Below, piece by piece: positions 1 to 10,011 of a stretch of 64,000 bases of DNA (position 1 is the stretch's first letter; every line of letters begins with the position of its first letter). The translations under genes were made by a program, and so were the position numbers. Below the pieces are notes generated by a model that saw nothing but the letters and a program-made list of their open reading frames with translations, had not been told where the DNA came from and did not search any database. The DNA comes from JBCBSS01 sp039819065 (GTDB taxonomy: Bacteria; Bacteroidota; Bacteroidia; Cytophagales; Cyclobacteriaceae). Location of the stretch: positions 1-64,000 of the forward strand of contig JBCBSS010000021.1 in the NCBI GenBank assembly GCA_039819065.1. The letters run 5' to 3'.

Positions 1-1
1 A

Positions 2-94
2 AATAATATTAATAATGGAGCTGGCGTATCGCATGTTAGAGACCCTCGCGGTGGATACAATCAAATTAGTGTTGTAATTGAGCCTGTCGATTAA
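2..94 (+). CDS. C-terminal end of a hypothetical protein (partial)
   Basis: An open frame enters from the left edge and ends at a TAA at 92-94, giving about 30 residues that finish ISVVIEPVD. A strong hairpin with a T-run follows 64 bases later, as expected for the end of a transcript. Too little is present to name a family; the Gly-rich turn followed by a beta-strand-like tail suggests the end of a secreted beta-rich protein, which is only a guess. Confidence 0.5.
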   Translation, partial: NNINNGAGVSHVRDPRGGYNQISVVIEPVD

Positions 95-157
95 TTTTTA
101 TCGTTTCGATTTGGCTTCAAGCGATCGTAAAAAAATCTAATATTGAATATTAAACTT

Positions 158-192
158 AACCGGCGGGGAATTTTACTCCGCCGGTTTTTTTT
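158..192 (+). terminator. Rho-independent terminator
   Basis: A perfect 9-bp stem AACCGGCGG / CCGCCGGTT (158-166 and 178-186) with an 11-base loop is followed by a run of eight T (185-192). It would stop transcription of the gene entering from the left edge. The stem is GC-rich in an AT-rich surrounding. Confidence 0.85.
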
Positions 193-275
193 AATAGATA
201 GTAGTATTTGAGTTGTTAAATGCTTACTGCTTTGTTCTATTGAGTTCGCCCAAAAGCTCAATGGAATCTCAACGG

Positions 276-1607
276 TTAATCCTCAACCAAAAATGGGATG
301 TTGGCATGAGCCGTATGATTATGGCCGTCTTCCACATATATGAATAACCTATAAGCACCAGATTGTGAAGGCGCTAAGAAGGTTGTAGTGCTATCTGCAT
401 TCTCCGAAAATAGCCCATCAATAATATCCGGGATATACTCGGCATCTCCACCTGACTTCTTTGACTCGCTCTCTCTCATAATCTCCCAATGATAAATCAA
501 TTCATCATTATCAGGTTCATCTATCTTAACTTCAGCGGTGTAAGTATCACCAGGCCTTAGCTTAATATTATCTATAGCACCCTGCCCTTCCAGGGTAAAA
601 TCGAGCAACCTGGGCGTACGGTTCTCGGGCCATTCTCCATTCCAGACATAATGCATGGCATCAACTGACTCAGTTTCCTTACCATCAGGCATAAACATGC
701 CGAACCAGGTAGGTGTCCGTTCTTGCTTCTGACCCCATAGAAATACAAAAGACCCCATCACCTGTTGTGATTGAGAAGAGATAGAATTTTGATATCTACT
801 TAAGTAAAGATCTGCTTTTTTGGAGCCATTATTTTCTATTGGCGCTCCCCATTCCGTTTTACCCACTTCCCAATAGCCTGTCGCTCCCCACTCCGTGATC
901 AATAAAGGCCCCTGATAACCAGATGCCGCAATAAGCTCCGGGAGCACATCCATTGGTCCATATAGCTGAACGCTCAAGAAATCTAAATCTGGTGCTCTTT
1001 TCTCAACCAAATTCACATCTTTCTTATCTATTCCTGCCAATGGTGTAGTAGTCAGATGGTGTGGATCTAACTCATGGATCATTTTGGATATGTCATTCAC
1101 AGCATCCCAAACTTTTGGGTTTTCTGATTGAAGGTTCAGTTCATTTCCAATTCCCCATATCATCAATGCCGGATGATCTTTTAGCTCTAATACTTCCTGA
1201 CGGATACGTTCTAGTTGCTTTTTTACGGCTTCCTCGTCGTTATAGTCAAAACCATGTCGCTCTAAGCCAACCCAAACTCCCATCATTACTTTCAAACCGA
1301 GTTCCTGAGCTTGATCCAAAACCTCCTTACCATTGCCTGTATGCCAGGTCCTAAAGGAATTGGCACCATGTACGGAGAGCGCTTCAAGACTGCCCTTATC
1401 CACACCTGCACCCTTGATATAGAAAGGCTGTCCATTCAAAAATATACGATAACCTTCATCCGTTTGGCGAATTTCGGATTTGGTAATTGTGTCAGCCGAT
1501 TCCTTGTTGTTGATGGTATTACAGCTATATAGAAGGGTACAAAGAAAACAAAATAGAAAGTAATGGTTTTCAAAAAATAATGGTCTCATATCATATTGAT
1601 CATTCAT
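276..1607 (-). CDS. Glycoside hydrolase, family 2-like TIM-barrel lipoprotein
   Basis: 443 residues from an ATG at 1607 that has AAAGGA seven bases upstream; a TTG five codons earlier also opens the frame but is less likely. The N-terminus is a lipoprotein signal (LLYSC, Cys about residue 29). Residues about 55-330 form a (beta/alpha)8 barrel of clan GH-A type: the acid/base Glu lies in WGIGNELN (E156) and the nucleophile Glu in LLITEWGATGYW (E239). The last 110 residues look like an Ig-like/PKD-type beta domain (YHWEIM, YRLFIYVEDG). It should act on an oligosaccharide at the cell surface or in the periplasm. The substrate cannot be read from the sequence, and there is no SusCD pair or other sugar gene beside it. 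Confidence 0.8.
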   Translation of the reverse strand: MNDQYDMRPLFFENHYFLFCFLCTLLYSCNTINNKESADTITKSEIRQTDEGYRIFLNGQPFYIKGAGVDKGSLEALSVHGANSFRTWHTGNGKEVLDQAQELGLKVMMGVWVGLERHGFDYNDEEAVKKQLERIRQEVLELKDHPALMIWGIGNELNLQSENPKVWDAVNDISKMIHELDPHHLTTTPLAGIDKKDVNLVEKRAPDLDFLSVQLYGPMDVLPELIAASGYQGPLLITEWGATGYWEVGKTEWGAPIENNGSKKADLYLSRYQNSISSQSQQVMGSFVFLWGQKQERTPTWFGMFMPDGKETESVDAMHYVWNGEWPENRTPRLLDFTLEGQGAIDNIKLRPGDTYTAEVKIDEPDNDELIYHWEIMRESESKKSGGDAEYIPDIIDGLFSENADSTTTFLAPSQSGAYRLFIYVEDGHNHTAHANIPFLVED

Positions 1608-1638
1608 AAGATTTCCTTTCAATTTCTTGGCTACACAT

Positions 1639-1848
1639 CTACCGGCTGTAAGGCTGGTCCTGTTGCTGCCGCCTTTCTAATTCCTCATCTGTAGCTAAAA
1701 TCATAAAGTCAATATCCGAATCATTTTTGGTGCCTCCTTTTACAACCGTCCTACCAATGATGGTGCCATGAAACCAACGATCCTTTTCTTAATCAGAAAC
1801 TAAGTTGCTGATACCTCTTTGATGATGCGGTGTGGTTTGATCTTTCAT
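1639..1848 (-). pseudogene. Small gene with an internal in-frame stop
   Basis: On the minus strand an ATG at 1848 opens MKDQTTPHHQRGISNLVSD, then a TAA at 1789-1791, and the same frame continues for 49 codons to a TAG at 1639. The second part reads KDRWFHGTIIGRTVVKGGT and then NDSDIDFMILATDEELERR, which looks like real protein. Removing the one stop gives a product of about 69 residues. The GG-T-x-x-DSDID stretch superficially resembles a nucleotidyltransferase signature, but the protein is too short for one and I do not name it. It ends 31 bases before the glycosidase start, in the same direction. Likely a recent pseudogene; a sequencing error is the alternative. Confidence 0.5.
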
Positions 1849-2367
1849 AAAGCTTTAGTTGAGCAAATGAATGTTTTATCATTTAATTACCGAGCCTATT
1901 TCCACAATCGATTGGGTGTTAACCTATTTGAGAATATAGCGATGAATTTTTTCTGTGTTGTACCCAAAAGTTTCCCAATGGTTCAATGATGGATTGAAAT
2001 ATAGGCATCCAATGGTCAAAAAGGAAATTTCACCATATGTTAGCTACTTCTAGTACCAACATATGTCCGTTTTTCGTCCTTGCTCATGACCCCATCACAA
2101 ACAAACGCTTGTTAAGAGCAACACAGGGCAATTTCAGATAGAATCAACATATTATGAAGAGGATATTTCTCCATTAGAACTCAGATAGGAATCTTTAGTG
2201 CCGGTTTATACCCAACTTTATCTGCTCCTTCTCTTTATAGCTAGATCAGCAATGCATTTTATGACATCTGCCTGACATTCATCAATCTATAGAATGACCG
2301 TGCTCATACTCTCAGGACGCTCTTAAAAGTACTTTGTGTTCATATCAAGCCATTAAACCTTACGAAA
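1849..2367. other. Intergenic region without a recognisable gene
   Basis: About 520 bases between the broken small gene and the HEPN-like gene. All frames are broken by stops and no long palindrome or tandem repeat stands out. The sequence before 2368 should carry the promoter of the HEPN-like/PFOR/rnf transcript, but I cannot point to a convincing TTG/TAnnTTTG pair. Confidence 0.4.
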
Positions 2368-2721
2368 ATGGACACAAACACTTCATTCAACACGGCCGAA
2401 CAACTGCTTTCCGAAGCAAAAGAACAGATGATGAAACCAGCGGAAGATGTTGTTCCTTACTCGGTATGTCATAAATCCTTCTATGCCATTTCCCATTACT
2501 TGAAGGGGTTCCTTCAACAAAAAGGAGTGTCATGCGATGAAAATACGGATATGGAAAAACTGGTTGAACTGGCTACCAGTGAAGAATCTGCGTTTTCTGT
2601 TTTGGACAACCCATGTCTGAAATACCCAAAAGAGACAGGAGACGTCTGGATGAACATCGATCGGGCCACCGACTTTATCGAATTAGCAGAAAAAACACGA
2701 TCCACTATTGGATTAAAGTAA
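2368..2721 (+). CDS. HEPN-like helical protein
   Basis: 117 residues, all-alpha in appearance. Features of HEPN-type bundles are visible: an early Ser/Ala-rich helix, CHKSFYAISHYLKGFLQQKG (a helix in which the aromatic and Lys positions resemble the YYA-x-x-x-LKA core), a loop, and a late YPKETGDVW segment followed by a terminal helix. The catalytic R-x4-6-H of toxin-type HEPN nucleases is not evident. It lies 19 bases upstream of the giant pyruvate:ferredoxin oxidoreductase, on the same strand, and is probably cotranscribed with it. No partner nucleotidyltransferase is adjacent. The function is unknown. Confidence 0.6.
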   Translation: MDTNTSFNTAEQLLSEAKEQMMKPAEDVVPYSVCHKSFYAISHYLKGFLQQKGVSCDENTDMEKLVELATSEESAFSVLDNPCLKYPKETGDVWMNIDRATDFIELAEKTRSTIGLK

Positions 2722-2740
2722 ATCAATAAGCTACTCAGCA

Positions 2741-5700
2741 ATGTCATCAAAAAAGAACGTTAAATATCCTGGTATTCGAGCGGCTATGGATGGAAATACC
2801 GCTGCGATCATGTGCGAACGTGAATCGTCTGATGCGGCTGGTGCCTACCCCATAACCCCTTCTACCCAAATGGGTGAGTACTGGGCGGAAGAAGCCGCCA
2901 AAGGCCATCTGAACATATCGGATAAGCCACTCATTTTTATAGAACCAGAGGGTGAGCATGCAGCAGCCGGTGTAACAGCCGGCCTTTCTATGACCGGCCA
3001 GCGCGCCGCTAATTTCTCCTCTGGGCAAGGTATCGCCTATATGCATGAGTCCCTATATGCTGCGGTTGGAAAGCGCTTGACTTATATATTGAACATTGGG
3101 GCAAGGGCCATGACCAAATCGACTTTGAATGTCCACGCTGGTCATGATGATTACCACGCCATCGATGATACTGGTTTTTTCCAACTCTTCGCTAAAAACG
3201 CTCAACATGTAGCTGATCTCAATATCATTGCGCACCGAATTGCTGAGTTGGCATTAACACCTGGGGCGATTGCTCAGGATGGTTTCTTAACCACGCACCT
3301 GATTGAATCGCTGAATATCCCGGAACGTGAATTGATCAAAGAGTACCTGGGTAAACCTGATGATATCATCGATACGCCTACTCCAGCCCAGAAATTGATC
3401 TACGGGGATAAAAGAAGGCGGATTCCTGAGCTTTGGGATGTAGACAATCCGGTAATGTCGGGAATTGTTCAGAACCAGGATTCTTATATGCAATCCGTTG
3501 CCGCCCAGCGCCCATTCTTTTTTGATCACATCAAAGAGCTCACCGATCAGGCGATGAGTGAGTTTTATGAACTGACAGGACGGTTGTACGCCCGGGTCAT
3601 GTCCTATCGCGCCGAAAATGCTGACTACCTCATTGTAGGTCAGGGTAGTGTGATTCCTAGTGCCGAAGTCGTTTCTGACTACATGCGTGAAAAGCACAAA
3701 GTGAAAGTAGGAGTAATCGACTTAGTCATGTTCCGACCTTTCCCTGGCGACCTAATAGCCAAGTTCTTAAAAGGCAAGAAAGGGGTAACTGTACTGGAAA
3801 GACTCGATCAGCCTTTAGCGGCTGACTTGCCGATGGTACGTGAAATCAGGGCCACCTTAAATAAGTGTGTAGAAAACGGGGCTTACAAGCATGATAAGCC
3901 GTATCCTGAATTAGAATCCTACAAACCTGCTGATCTGCCACCGATTTATTCAGGCTCTTTCGGAATGGGTAGCCGTGACCTTCAACCGGAGGGAATCATT
4001 GGGGCAATTGAAAACATGCTGCCAAAGGGCAAGCAGAAAAAGCTTTTCTATTTATCGATTGATTTCATCAGGGAAAATGCCTTCACACCGAAGCAACGCG
4101 CCCACCAGGAAAACATACAAGCCAAGTACCCAAACATTAAAGAATTATCGGTTCGTGGTTCCGAGAACCCCAACCTGATGCCTAAGGATTCTATCACAGT
4201 TCGTTTTCACTCGGTTGGGGGCTGGGGAGCCATCACCACCGGTAAAAACCTGGCCATGACCTTGTTTGACCTATTGGGATATGACATCAAGGCCAATCCA
4301 AAGTACGGCTCTGAGAAAAAAGGGCAGCCAACTACCTACTACTTAACTGCAGCTCCGGAACCTATCCGCATCAACTGTGAATACTTCTTTGTGGATGTGG
4401 TGCTATCTCCCGATCCAAATGTATTTAAGCATACCAACGCACTGGCCGGGCTGAAAAAAGGAGGTTGTTTCATCATTCAAAGTGATAAGTCTAAGCCTGA
4501 AGAAGTGTGGGCCGATATCCCAAAACACTATCAAAAACTGATCATCGATGAAGACATCCACATTTTCTACATCGATGGATTCAAGATTGCCCGCGAGGAA
4601 GCGACTGATCCTGAGCTTCAGTTGAGAATGCAAGGTATCGCTTTCCAGGGAGCGTTTTTCGCCGCCTCTCCGCTGATGAAAACAGCCGGGCTGAGTGAAG
4701 AGAAACTACTCAAAGCCATCGAAGACCAGGTGCAAAAGAAATTTGGTGCGAAAGGCCAGCGTGTGGTAGATGATAATATGCGGGTCGTTCGTCGTGGTTT
4801 TGATGAGGTCAGAGAGATTAAAAACAAAACCCGTTCTACCGAGAAACTGAATGGCACCAATGGTAAAGTGTTGCCTTTACCTCAAATGCTGAAAAGCCTG
4901 CCAAAAAGTAAATCAGAGCTCAGCGACATTCACAGATTCTGGGAGCAAACCGGAAGTTTTTATGCGCAGGGGATGGGGAACGATAACATCACTGATCCTT
5001 TTATTGGCCTTAGTGTGATGCCGGCAACGACCTCTCTCTTCAGGGATATGACCGGAATTCGCTTTGAACACCCCGAGTGGATCCCAAATAATTGTACCGC
5101 TTGTGGTAACTGCTATACAGTCTGTCCTGACACCGCCATTCCTGGCTTAGTCAATGAACTTTCTGATGTTTTAGACACGGTTGTGAAACGGGTTAGAAAG
5201 CACCACGAAAAGGTAGAAGTACTACCTAAAGCGGTGCGTACAATGGAACCTAAGATCAGGGAGCTGTTTGGCGAAACGAAAAATGGTGCTACTGTCAATA
5301 ACCTGGTTCAGGATGTGATCAATGATATGATCAAAGAGGGGGATGAAAAGATGGCCGAAGAGATGACTTGGTTCCGTGAAGAATTAGGAGATTTTCAATT
5401 CGCACTTACCCGTCCCTATTTTGATCTGAATGAGAAAAAAGAAGCGGGTTCGGGCGGTTTATTCAGCATTACCATCAACCCAACCACCTGTAAAGGCTGT
5501 ATGGAGTGTATCCAGGTGTGCGATGATGACGCTTTGAAACCCATCACCCAAACCGAGGATGGCATAGCCCGGCTTCGAAAAGATTGGGATTTTTGGACAG
5601 ACTTGCCTTCTACGCCAGATAAGTACAAACGTATCGATAGTCTGGAAGAGAAGATCGGCCCGCTTGAAACCATCTTGTTGGACAAAGAAGCTTACTTAAA

Positions 5701-7633
5701 CTTCGCCAGTGGTGATGGAGCTTGCCTGGGATGTTCTGAAAAAACGGTCATCCATCTGTTCATTGCCACGATAGAATCATTGATGCAACCTCGGGTTGAA
5801 AAGCATGTCAACCACCTTACAGACCTCATTGATCGACTGGAGAAACACATTCAGTCCAAACTGATGGGAAGTGTGAATATCAGCGATCCTGACCTGATTG
5901 AGAAAATGGTCACTCAGCATCACAACGCAGACCTGACTATCTCGGAAATTGCCAGCACCATTGAGGCCGAAAAAGGTAAAGAACCGGTTGATCAGGAATG
6001 GTTGAGGGAAACCTCTCAACTTCTAATGAAACTAAAACAGCTCAAGTGGAAATATACTGAAGGAACGACAGGAAAAGGCCGAACGAATATGGGTATGACC
6101 AATGCTACCGGTTGTACATCGGTTTGGGGAAGTACTTATCCGTTCAACCCGTATCCATTCCCTTGGGCCAACCATTTGTTCCAGGATTCGCCTTCGCTGG
6201 CCATGGGTATTTTCGAAGGGCACATGGCTAAAATGGCTGAAGGCTTTAAAGCCATCCGAAAAGCGGAATTGGAGCTAAGCAGAGAGAACCTCTCTCGCGA
6301 AAAAAAGGATTTCTTCACCTATTTCAACTGGCAGCAGTTCAGTGACGAAGAGTGGCATTTATGTCCTCCGGTGGTGGCCTTTGGTGGCGACGGAGCGATG
6401 TATGACATCGGCTTCCAGAACCTTTCCAGGATGATGGCTTCTGGTAAACCGATCAAAGCGATTGTGGTTGATACCCAGGTGTATTCTAATACAGGAGGGC
6501 AAGCTTGTACTTCAGGTTTCATTGGACAGGTTTCCGATATGGCCCAGTATGGCAAAGTTTGGAAAGGAAAACCAGAGCCACGAAAAGAGATCGGGCTCAT
6601 TGGTATGGCGCACCGTAATACCTACGTGATGCAGGCCACCCTGGCCAATACCAGTCACATGATAGAAGGGTTTATCGATGGTTTGATGACCAAACGCCCT
6701 GCCTTATTCAACTTGTATACCACTTGCCAGCCAGAGCATGGTGTGGGTGATGATCTGGGCGTACATCAGGCAAAACTAGCAGTCGAGTCCCGAGCATATC
6801 CGGTCTTCAAATACAACCCTGATTTAGGAGTCAAAGCCAAAGACGCTTTTGATCTTAGTGGCAACCCTGATATGGATAAACTATGGCCTTCCTATCAGTT
6901 AAAATACCTGGAAAACGGTCGTGAGAAGTTCATGGAGGTGGCAATGACTTTTGCCGATTTCGCCATCACCGAAGCGCGTTTCAGGAAACATTTTAGAAAA
7001 GCGCCGAGAGATACCTGGAATGAAAATATGGTTCCTTTGGTGGACTTCTTAGAACTGAGTGAGGAAGAGCGGAATGGTAAATTCCCATTCATCTGGGCGG
7101 TGGATCAAAAACAGCAACTCAGTAGAGTGATAGTGGCTAAGCCAATTGTTGAATCTTGTGAGGAAAGAAGGGATTTCTGGATCATGCTCAAGGACATAGC
7201 CGGAGTTGAAGCCGAGCCAACAGAAGAAGTTGATCTGGAAGATAAGATCAGAAAAGAAGTGGTTGGTAAGATCGCCAAAGGCCTCATGAAAATGGCCGGT
7301 GAAAATGGTGAAGGTCTCGCAGACCTTGCCTTGGATACTTTCGAAAATCAAACAGACGCCCAGGAAACCACAGAGGCAGCCTCATCCATGAGTCCATGGC
7401 TTGAAACAGAAGAATGCACCTCATGTGATGAGTGTATTAAGATCAACAATAAGATGTTCGAGTACAATACCGATAAAAAAGCCTTCATCAAAGATGCCAA
7501 TGCCGGGCCTTACGCTGACCTGGTTAAGGCGGCCGAAAAATGTACGGCGGGGGTCATTCACCCGGGCTTGCCAAAAGATCGGAACGAAAAGGATATCGAT
7601 AAATGGATTGCCCGTGCGGAAAAATTCAACTAG
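2741..7633 (+). CDS. Pyruvate:ferredoxin oxidoreductase, one-chain, with extra C-terminal ferredoxin domain
   Basis: Oxidises pyruvate (or a related 2-oxoacid) with CoA to acetyl-CoA, CO2 and reduced ferredoxin. The 1630 residues are far more than the usual 1170-1200. Domain order: pyrimidine-binding domain with YPITPSTQMGE (about 36-46) and GARAMT (about 120); transketolase-C-like domain; gamma domain with VGGWGAITTG (about 490); ferredoxin domain with CTACGNCYTVC (785-795) and CKGCMECIQVC (about 917-927); TPP domain with ACLGCSEK (about 993), GGDGAMYDIGFQN (about 1214) and TQVYSNTGGQ; then an added single-cluster ferredoxin-like tail with CTSCDEC (from 1559) and a distal Cys near 1600. About 70 residues are inserted after ACLGC. 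It is followed 6 bases later by rnfC, so its electrons are probably meant for Rnf. A specificity for another 2-oxoacid is possible. Confidence 0.9.
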   Translation: MSSKKNVKYPGIRAAMDGNTAAIMCERESSDAAGAYPITPSTQMGEYWAEEAAKGHLNISDKPLIFIEPEGEHAAAGVTAGLSMTGQRAANFSSGQGIAYMHESLYAAVGKRLTYILNIGARAMTKSTLNVHAGHDDYHAIDDTGFFQLFAKNAQHVADLNIIAHRIAELALTPGAIAQDGFLTTHLIESLNIPERELIKEYLGKPDDIIDTPTPAQKLIYGDKRRRIPELWDVDNPVMSGIVQNQDSYMQSVAAQRPFFFDHIKELTDQAMSEFYELTGRLYARVMSYRAENADYLIVGQGSVIPSAEVVSDYMREKHKVKVGVIDLVMFRPFPGDLIAKFLKGKKGVTVLERLDQPLAADLPMVREIRATLNKCVENGAYKHDKPYPELESYKPADLPPIYSGSFGMGSRDLQPEGIIGAIENMLPKGKQKKLFYLSIDFIRENAFTPKQRAHQENIQAKYPNIKELSVRGSENPNLMPKDSITVRFHSVGGWGAITTGKNLAMTLFDLLGYDIKANPKYGSEKKGQPTTYYLTAAPEPIRINCEYFFVDVVLSPDPNVFKHTNALAGLKKGGCFIIQSDKSKPEEVWADIPKHYQKLIIDEDIHIFYIDGFKIAREEATDPELQLRMQGIAFQGAFFAASPLMKTAGLSEEKLLKAIEDQVQKKFGAKGQRVVDDNMRVVRRGFDEVREIKNKTRSTEKLNGTNGKVLPLPQMLKSLPKSKSELSDIHRFWEQTGSFYAQGMGNDNITDPFIGLSVMPATTSLFRDMTGIRFEHPEWIPNNCTACGNCYTVCPDTAIPGLVNELSDVLDTVVKRVRKHHEKVEVLPKAVRTMEPKIRELFGETKNGATVNNLVQDVINDMIKEGDEKMAEEMTWFREELGDFQFALTRPYFDLNEKKEAGSGGLFSITINPTTCKGCMECIQVCDDDALKPITQTEDGIARLRKDWDFWTDLPSTPDKYKRIDSLEEKIGPLETILLDKEAYLNFASGDGACLGCSEKTVIHLFIATIESLMQPRVEKHVNHLTDLIDRLEKHIQSKLMGSVNISDPDLIEKMVTQHHNADLTISEIASTIEAEKGKEPVDQEWLRETSQLLMKLKQLKWKYTEGTTGKGRTNMGMTNATGCTSVWGSTYPFNPYPFPWANHLFQDSPSLAMGIFEGHMAKMAEGFKAIRKAELELSRENLSREKKDFFTYFNWQQFSDEEWHLCPPVVAFGGDGAMYDIGFQNLSRMMASGKPIKAIVVDTQVYSNTGGQACTSGFIGQVSDMAQYGKVWKGKPEPRKEIGLIGMAHRNTYVMQATLANTSHMIEGFIDGLMTKRPALFNLYTTCQPEHGVGDDLGVHQAKLAVESRAYPVFKYNPDLGVKAKDAFDLSGNPDMDKLWPSYQLKYLENGREKFMEVAMTFADFAITEARFRKHFRKAPRDTWNENMVPLVDFLELSEEERNGKFPFIWAVDQKQQLSRVIVAKPIVESCEERRDFWIMLKDIAGVEAEPTEEVDLEDKIRKEVVGKIAKGLMKMAGENGEGLADLALDTFENQTDAQETTEAASSMSPWLETEECTSCDECIKINNKMFEYNTDKKAFIKDANAGPYADLVKAAEKCTAGVIHPGLPKDRNEKDIDKWIARAEKFN

Positions 7634-7639
7634 CTGGAA

Positions 7640-8992
7640 ATGTTAGCAAGAATATTTGGCATAGGATCTAAAACCTTCCGGCACGGAGTGCATCCTCCCG
7701 AACATAAGAAGGAAACCTCGACCCAGTCCATCAGACAATTTCCATTTGCGCCGGAGATCATTTTGCCTACGAGTCAACATATCGGTGCGCCATCTGAAAT
7801 TGTTGTCAGGGAAGGGCAGGAAGTCAACCGCGGTCAGTTGTTAGCGAAAGCCCAGGGATATGTTTCCGTACCCCTGCATTCCCCGGTTTCTGGTCTGGTT
7901 AAAAAAATCAAAAACGTCCCCACCATCACGGGAAAAATGGTGCCCGGGATTCACCTTGAACCTTACCCGGCTTCCGGGCAGGAAGTGATGGAGGGTATTG
8001 CCATTGACCTGGAAGCAGCCAGTCGAGAGGAAATTCTACAAGGTATTCAATCGGCTGGGATTGTGGGCCTGGGAGGAGCGGCTTTTCCTACCCATGTCAA
8101 ATTAAAAGTACCAGAAGACAAACCGTGTGAGTACTTGATGCTTAACGGAATAGAATGCGAACCATTCCTCACTACCGATCACCGTGTGATGTTGGAACAA
8201 TCCAACGATATTTTTATGGGTATCCGATACTTAATGCAAGCCACAGGAGCACCTAAAACCATTATCGGAATTGAAAGCAACAAGCAAGATGCCGCTGATC
8301 ATCTGAGCAAACATATTCCACCTGATCTTCCGGTGACCGTAGAAGTTGTTCCGGTGAAATATCCTCAAGGCTCGGAAAAAATGCTGGTCACCTCCATTCT
8401 TGGAAGAGAAGTCCCTTCCGGTGGTCTGCCTATTGATGTTGGGGTAGTGGTGGTTAATGTGGCTACTGCGGCTGAAATCGGACGATTGCTGCCACACGGA
8501 AGAGGTATTCAAGAGCGCGTTGTCACCATTACTGGCCCTGGGGTAATAGGTAAAGGGAATTACCTCATCCCGATTGGTACACCGTTGCGATTTGTATTGG
8601 ATCAGGTGGGTGTTGAAGGAACGATCAAAGAGGTGTATATGGGAGGGCCAATGATGGGGGTAGCGGTTTCAAACCTTGATATTTCTATTACTAAAGGTAC
8701 TTCAGGGGTAGTTGTTTTTACTGAAAGGGAAGTTAAGAAAGACCAGAAAATATATCCCTGTATCAAATGCGGGGCTTGTGTAGAGGCTTGCCCGATCTTC
8801 TTGAACCCTTCAAAAATGGGCATCCTGGCCAAGTTTGAAGCTTATGATGAAATGGCTGAAAATCACAACTTAATGGATTGCTTTGAATGTGGTTCCTGCT
8901 CATTTGTTTGCCCGTCTAATATTCCCCTGGTGCAGTATTTCAGATTGTCTAAATCCATTGTACGCAAACGAAAAGCTCAAAGTGCAGCATGA
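7640..8992 (+). CDS. rnfC: Rnf complex subunit RnfC
   Basis: 450 residues. RnfC is the peripheral NADH/FMN-binding, Fe-S subunit of the ion-pumping ferredoxin:NAD+ oxidoreductase. The start of the family is clear (HGVHPPEHK near residue 16, PTSQHIGAPSEIVVREGQ), with the Gly-rich FMN/NAD loop GLGGAAFPTHVKL near 150 and EPFLTTDHRVM. Two ferredoxin-like motifs close the protein: CIKCGACVEACP from residue 374 and CFECGSCSFVCP from residue 414. The gene starts 6 bases after the PFOR stop and its stop overlaps the rnfD start (ATGA), so the genes are translationally coupled. Length fits the short RnfC type without the long Ala-rich tail. Confidence 0.93.
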   Translation: MLARIFGIGSKTFRHGVHPPEHKKETSTQSIRQFPFAPEIILPTSQHIGAPSEIVVREGQEVNRGQLLAKAQGYVSVPLHSPVSGLVKKIKNVPTITGKMVPGIHLEPYPASGQEVMEGIAIDLEAASREEILQGIQSAGIVGLGGAAFPTHVKLKVPEDKPCEYLMLNGIECEPFLTTDHRVMLEQSNDIFMGIRYLMQATGAPKTIIGIESNKQDAADHLSKHIPPDLPVTVEVVPVKYPQGSEKMLVTSILGREVPSGGLPIDVGVVVVNVATAAEIGRLLPHGRGIQERVVTITGPGVIGKGNYLIPIGTPLRFVLDQVGVEGTIKEVYMGGPMMGVAVSNLDISITKGTSGVVVFTEREVKKDQKIYPCIKCGACVEACPIFLNPSKMGILAKFEAYDEMAENHNLMDCFECGSCSFVCPSNIPLVQYFRLSKSIVRKRKAQSAA

Positions 8993-10011
8993 TAGAGTCT
9001 AAAGTTTTACATATCAGCACTTCACCTCACCTGAAAAAGGAAGTTACCACTGCCGACATTATGCGGAATGTGGTTTATGCATTGCTTCCTGTGGCAGGTT
9101 TTGCGGTTTATTCCTTTGGGTTAAATGCACTCTTGGTGCTCAGTACAGCTCTTTTTTCTTGTGTGCTCACCGAACACTTACTCTGCCGATGGTCAAAGAA
9201 AGCCTCTACTATTTCAGATTGGTCAGCAGCCATTACGGGACTCTTATATGGACTCACCCTTCCACCCACGCTTCCACTTTGGATGGTGTTTTTGGGAGGG
9301 TTTGTAGCCATCGCTCTGGGCAAGTTTGTTTTCGGAGGTTTGGGATATAATGTATTCAACCCAGCCCTGGTTGGTCGCGCCTTTCTTCAGGCAGCATTTC
9401 CAGTGGCGATGACCACCTGGACTGCATCATTTCTTCAAGAACGGTTTGGCTCTGTAGCCAGCTCCATATTTGCCATGCCTTTTATGGAGCCTACTGTAGA
9501 TGGAATCAGTGGAGCGACGCCTTTGTCGGCCTGGAAATTTGATAATGTGGTAGCAGGAACCCAGGATTTGGCATTAGGCTTTATTAGTGGCTCAACCGGG
9601 GAAACTTGTGCTGTTTTGATCCTGGCAGGTGGGGCTTACTTGGCCGCTAGAAACATGCTAAATTGGCGCATACCTGTAGCCATTTTGGGAACGGTTTATA
9701 TCACCTGCTTTGTACTGAATCTGGTGAACCCTGAGATTTATCCTACACCAGAATTCATGCTGTTTTCAGGAGGCCTCATGATCGGAGCCGTTTTCATGGC
9801 AACTGATATGGTGGCATCTCCACTCACTTCGGGAGGAGTGGTGGTTTATGGCGTACTGATTGGATTACTGATCGTTGTCATTCGGATTTGGGGTGGCCTT
9901 CCCGAAGGTGTGATGTATGCTATCCTTATTGCCAACGCCGTGTCTCCTCACATCGATAAGGCTATTCAGCCGAGGGTTTATGGAACCGATAAAAAAAGGT
10001 CGGCCTCATGA
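8989..10011 (+). CDS. rnfD: Rnf complex subunit RnfD
   Basis: 340 residues, about nine or ten membrane segments; homologous to NqrB. The covalent FMN site SGAT is seen in DGISGATPLSAWK, with the flavin-bearing Thr at 177. The family sequence GGLGYNVFNPALVGRAF and the late FSGGLMIGAVFMATDMVASP are both clear. Together with RnfG it carries electrons inside the membrane and is part of the ion-pumping module. It overlaps rnfC by four bases and rnfG by four bases. Confidence 0.93.
   Translation: MIESKVLHISTSPHLKKEVTTADIMRNVVYALLPVAGFAVYSFGLNALLVLSTALFSCVLTEHLLCRWSKKASTISDWSAAITGLLYGLTLPPTLPLWMVFLGGFVAIALGKFVFGGLGYNVFNPALVGRAFLQAAFPVAMTTWTASFLQERFGSVASSIFAMPFMEPTVDGISGATPLSAWKFDNVVAGTQDLALGFISGSTGETCAVLILAGGAYLAARNMLNWRIPVAILGTVYITCFVLNLVNPEIYPTPEFMLFSGGLMIGAVFMATDMVASPLTSGGVVVYGVLIGLLIVVIRIWGGLPEGVMYAILIANAVSPHIDKAIQPRVYGTDKKRSAS

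Noticed and set aside
1061..1532. Two plus-strand frames opposite the glycosidase gene
   Set aside because: They are shadows of a gene with clear catalytic motifs on the other strand.
2368..2721. HEPN toxin of a toxin-antitoxin pair
   Set aside because: The nuclease motif is not evident, no nucleotidyltransferase gene is adjacent, and the gene is placed to be cotranscribed with PFOR.
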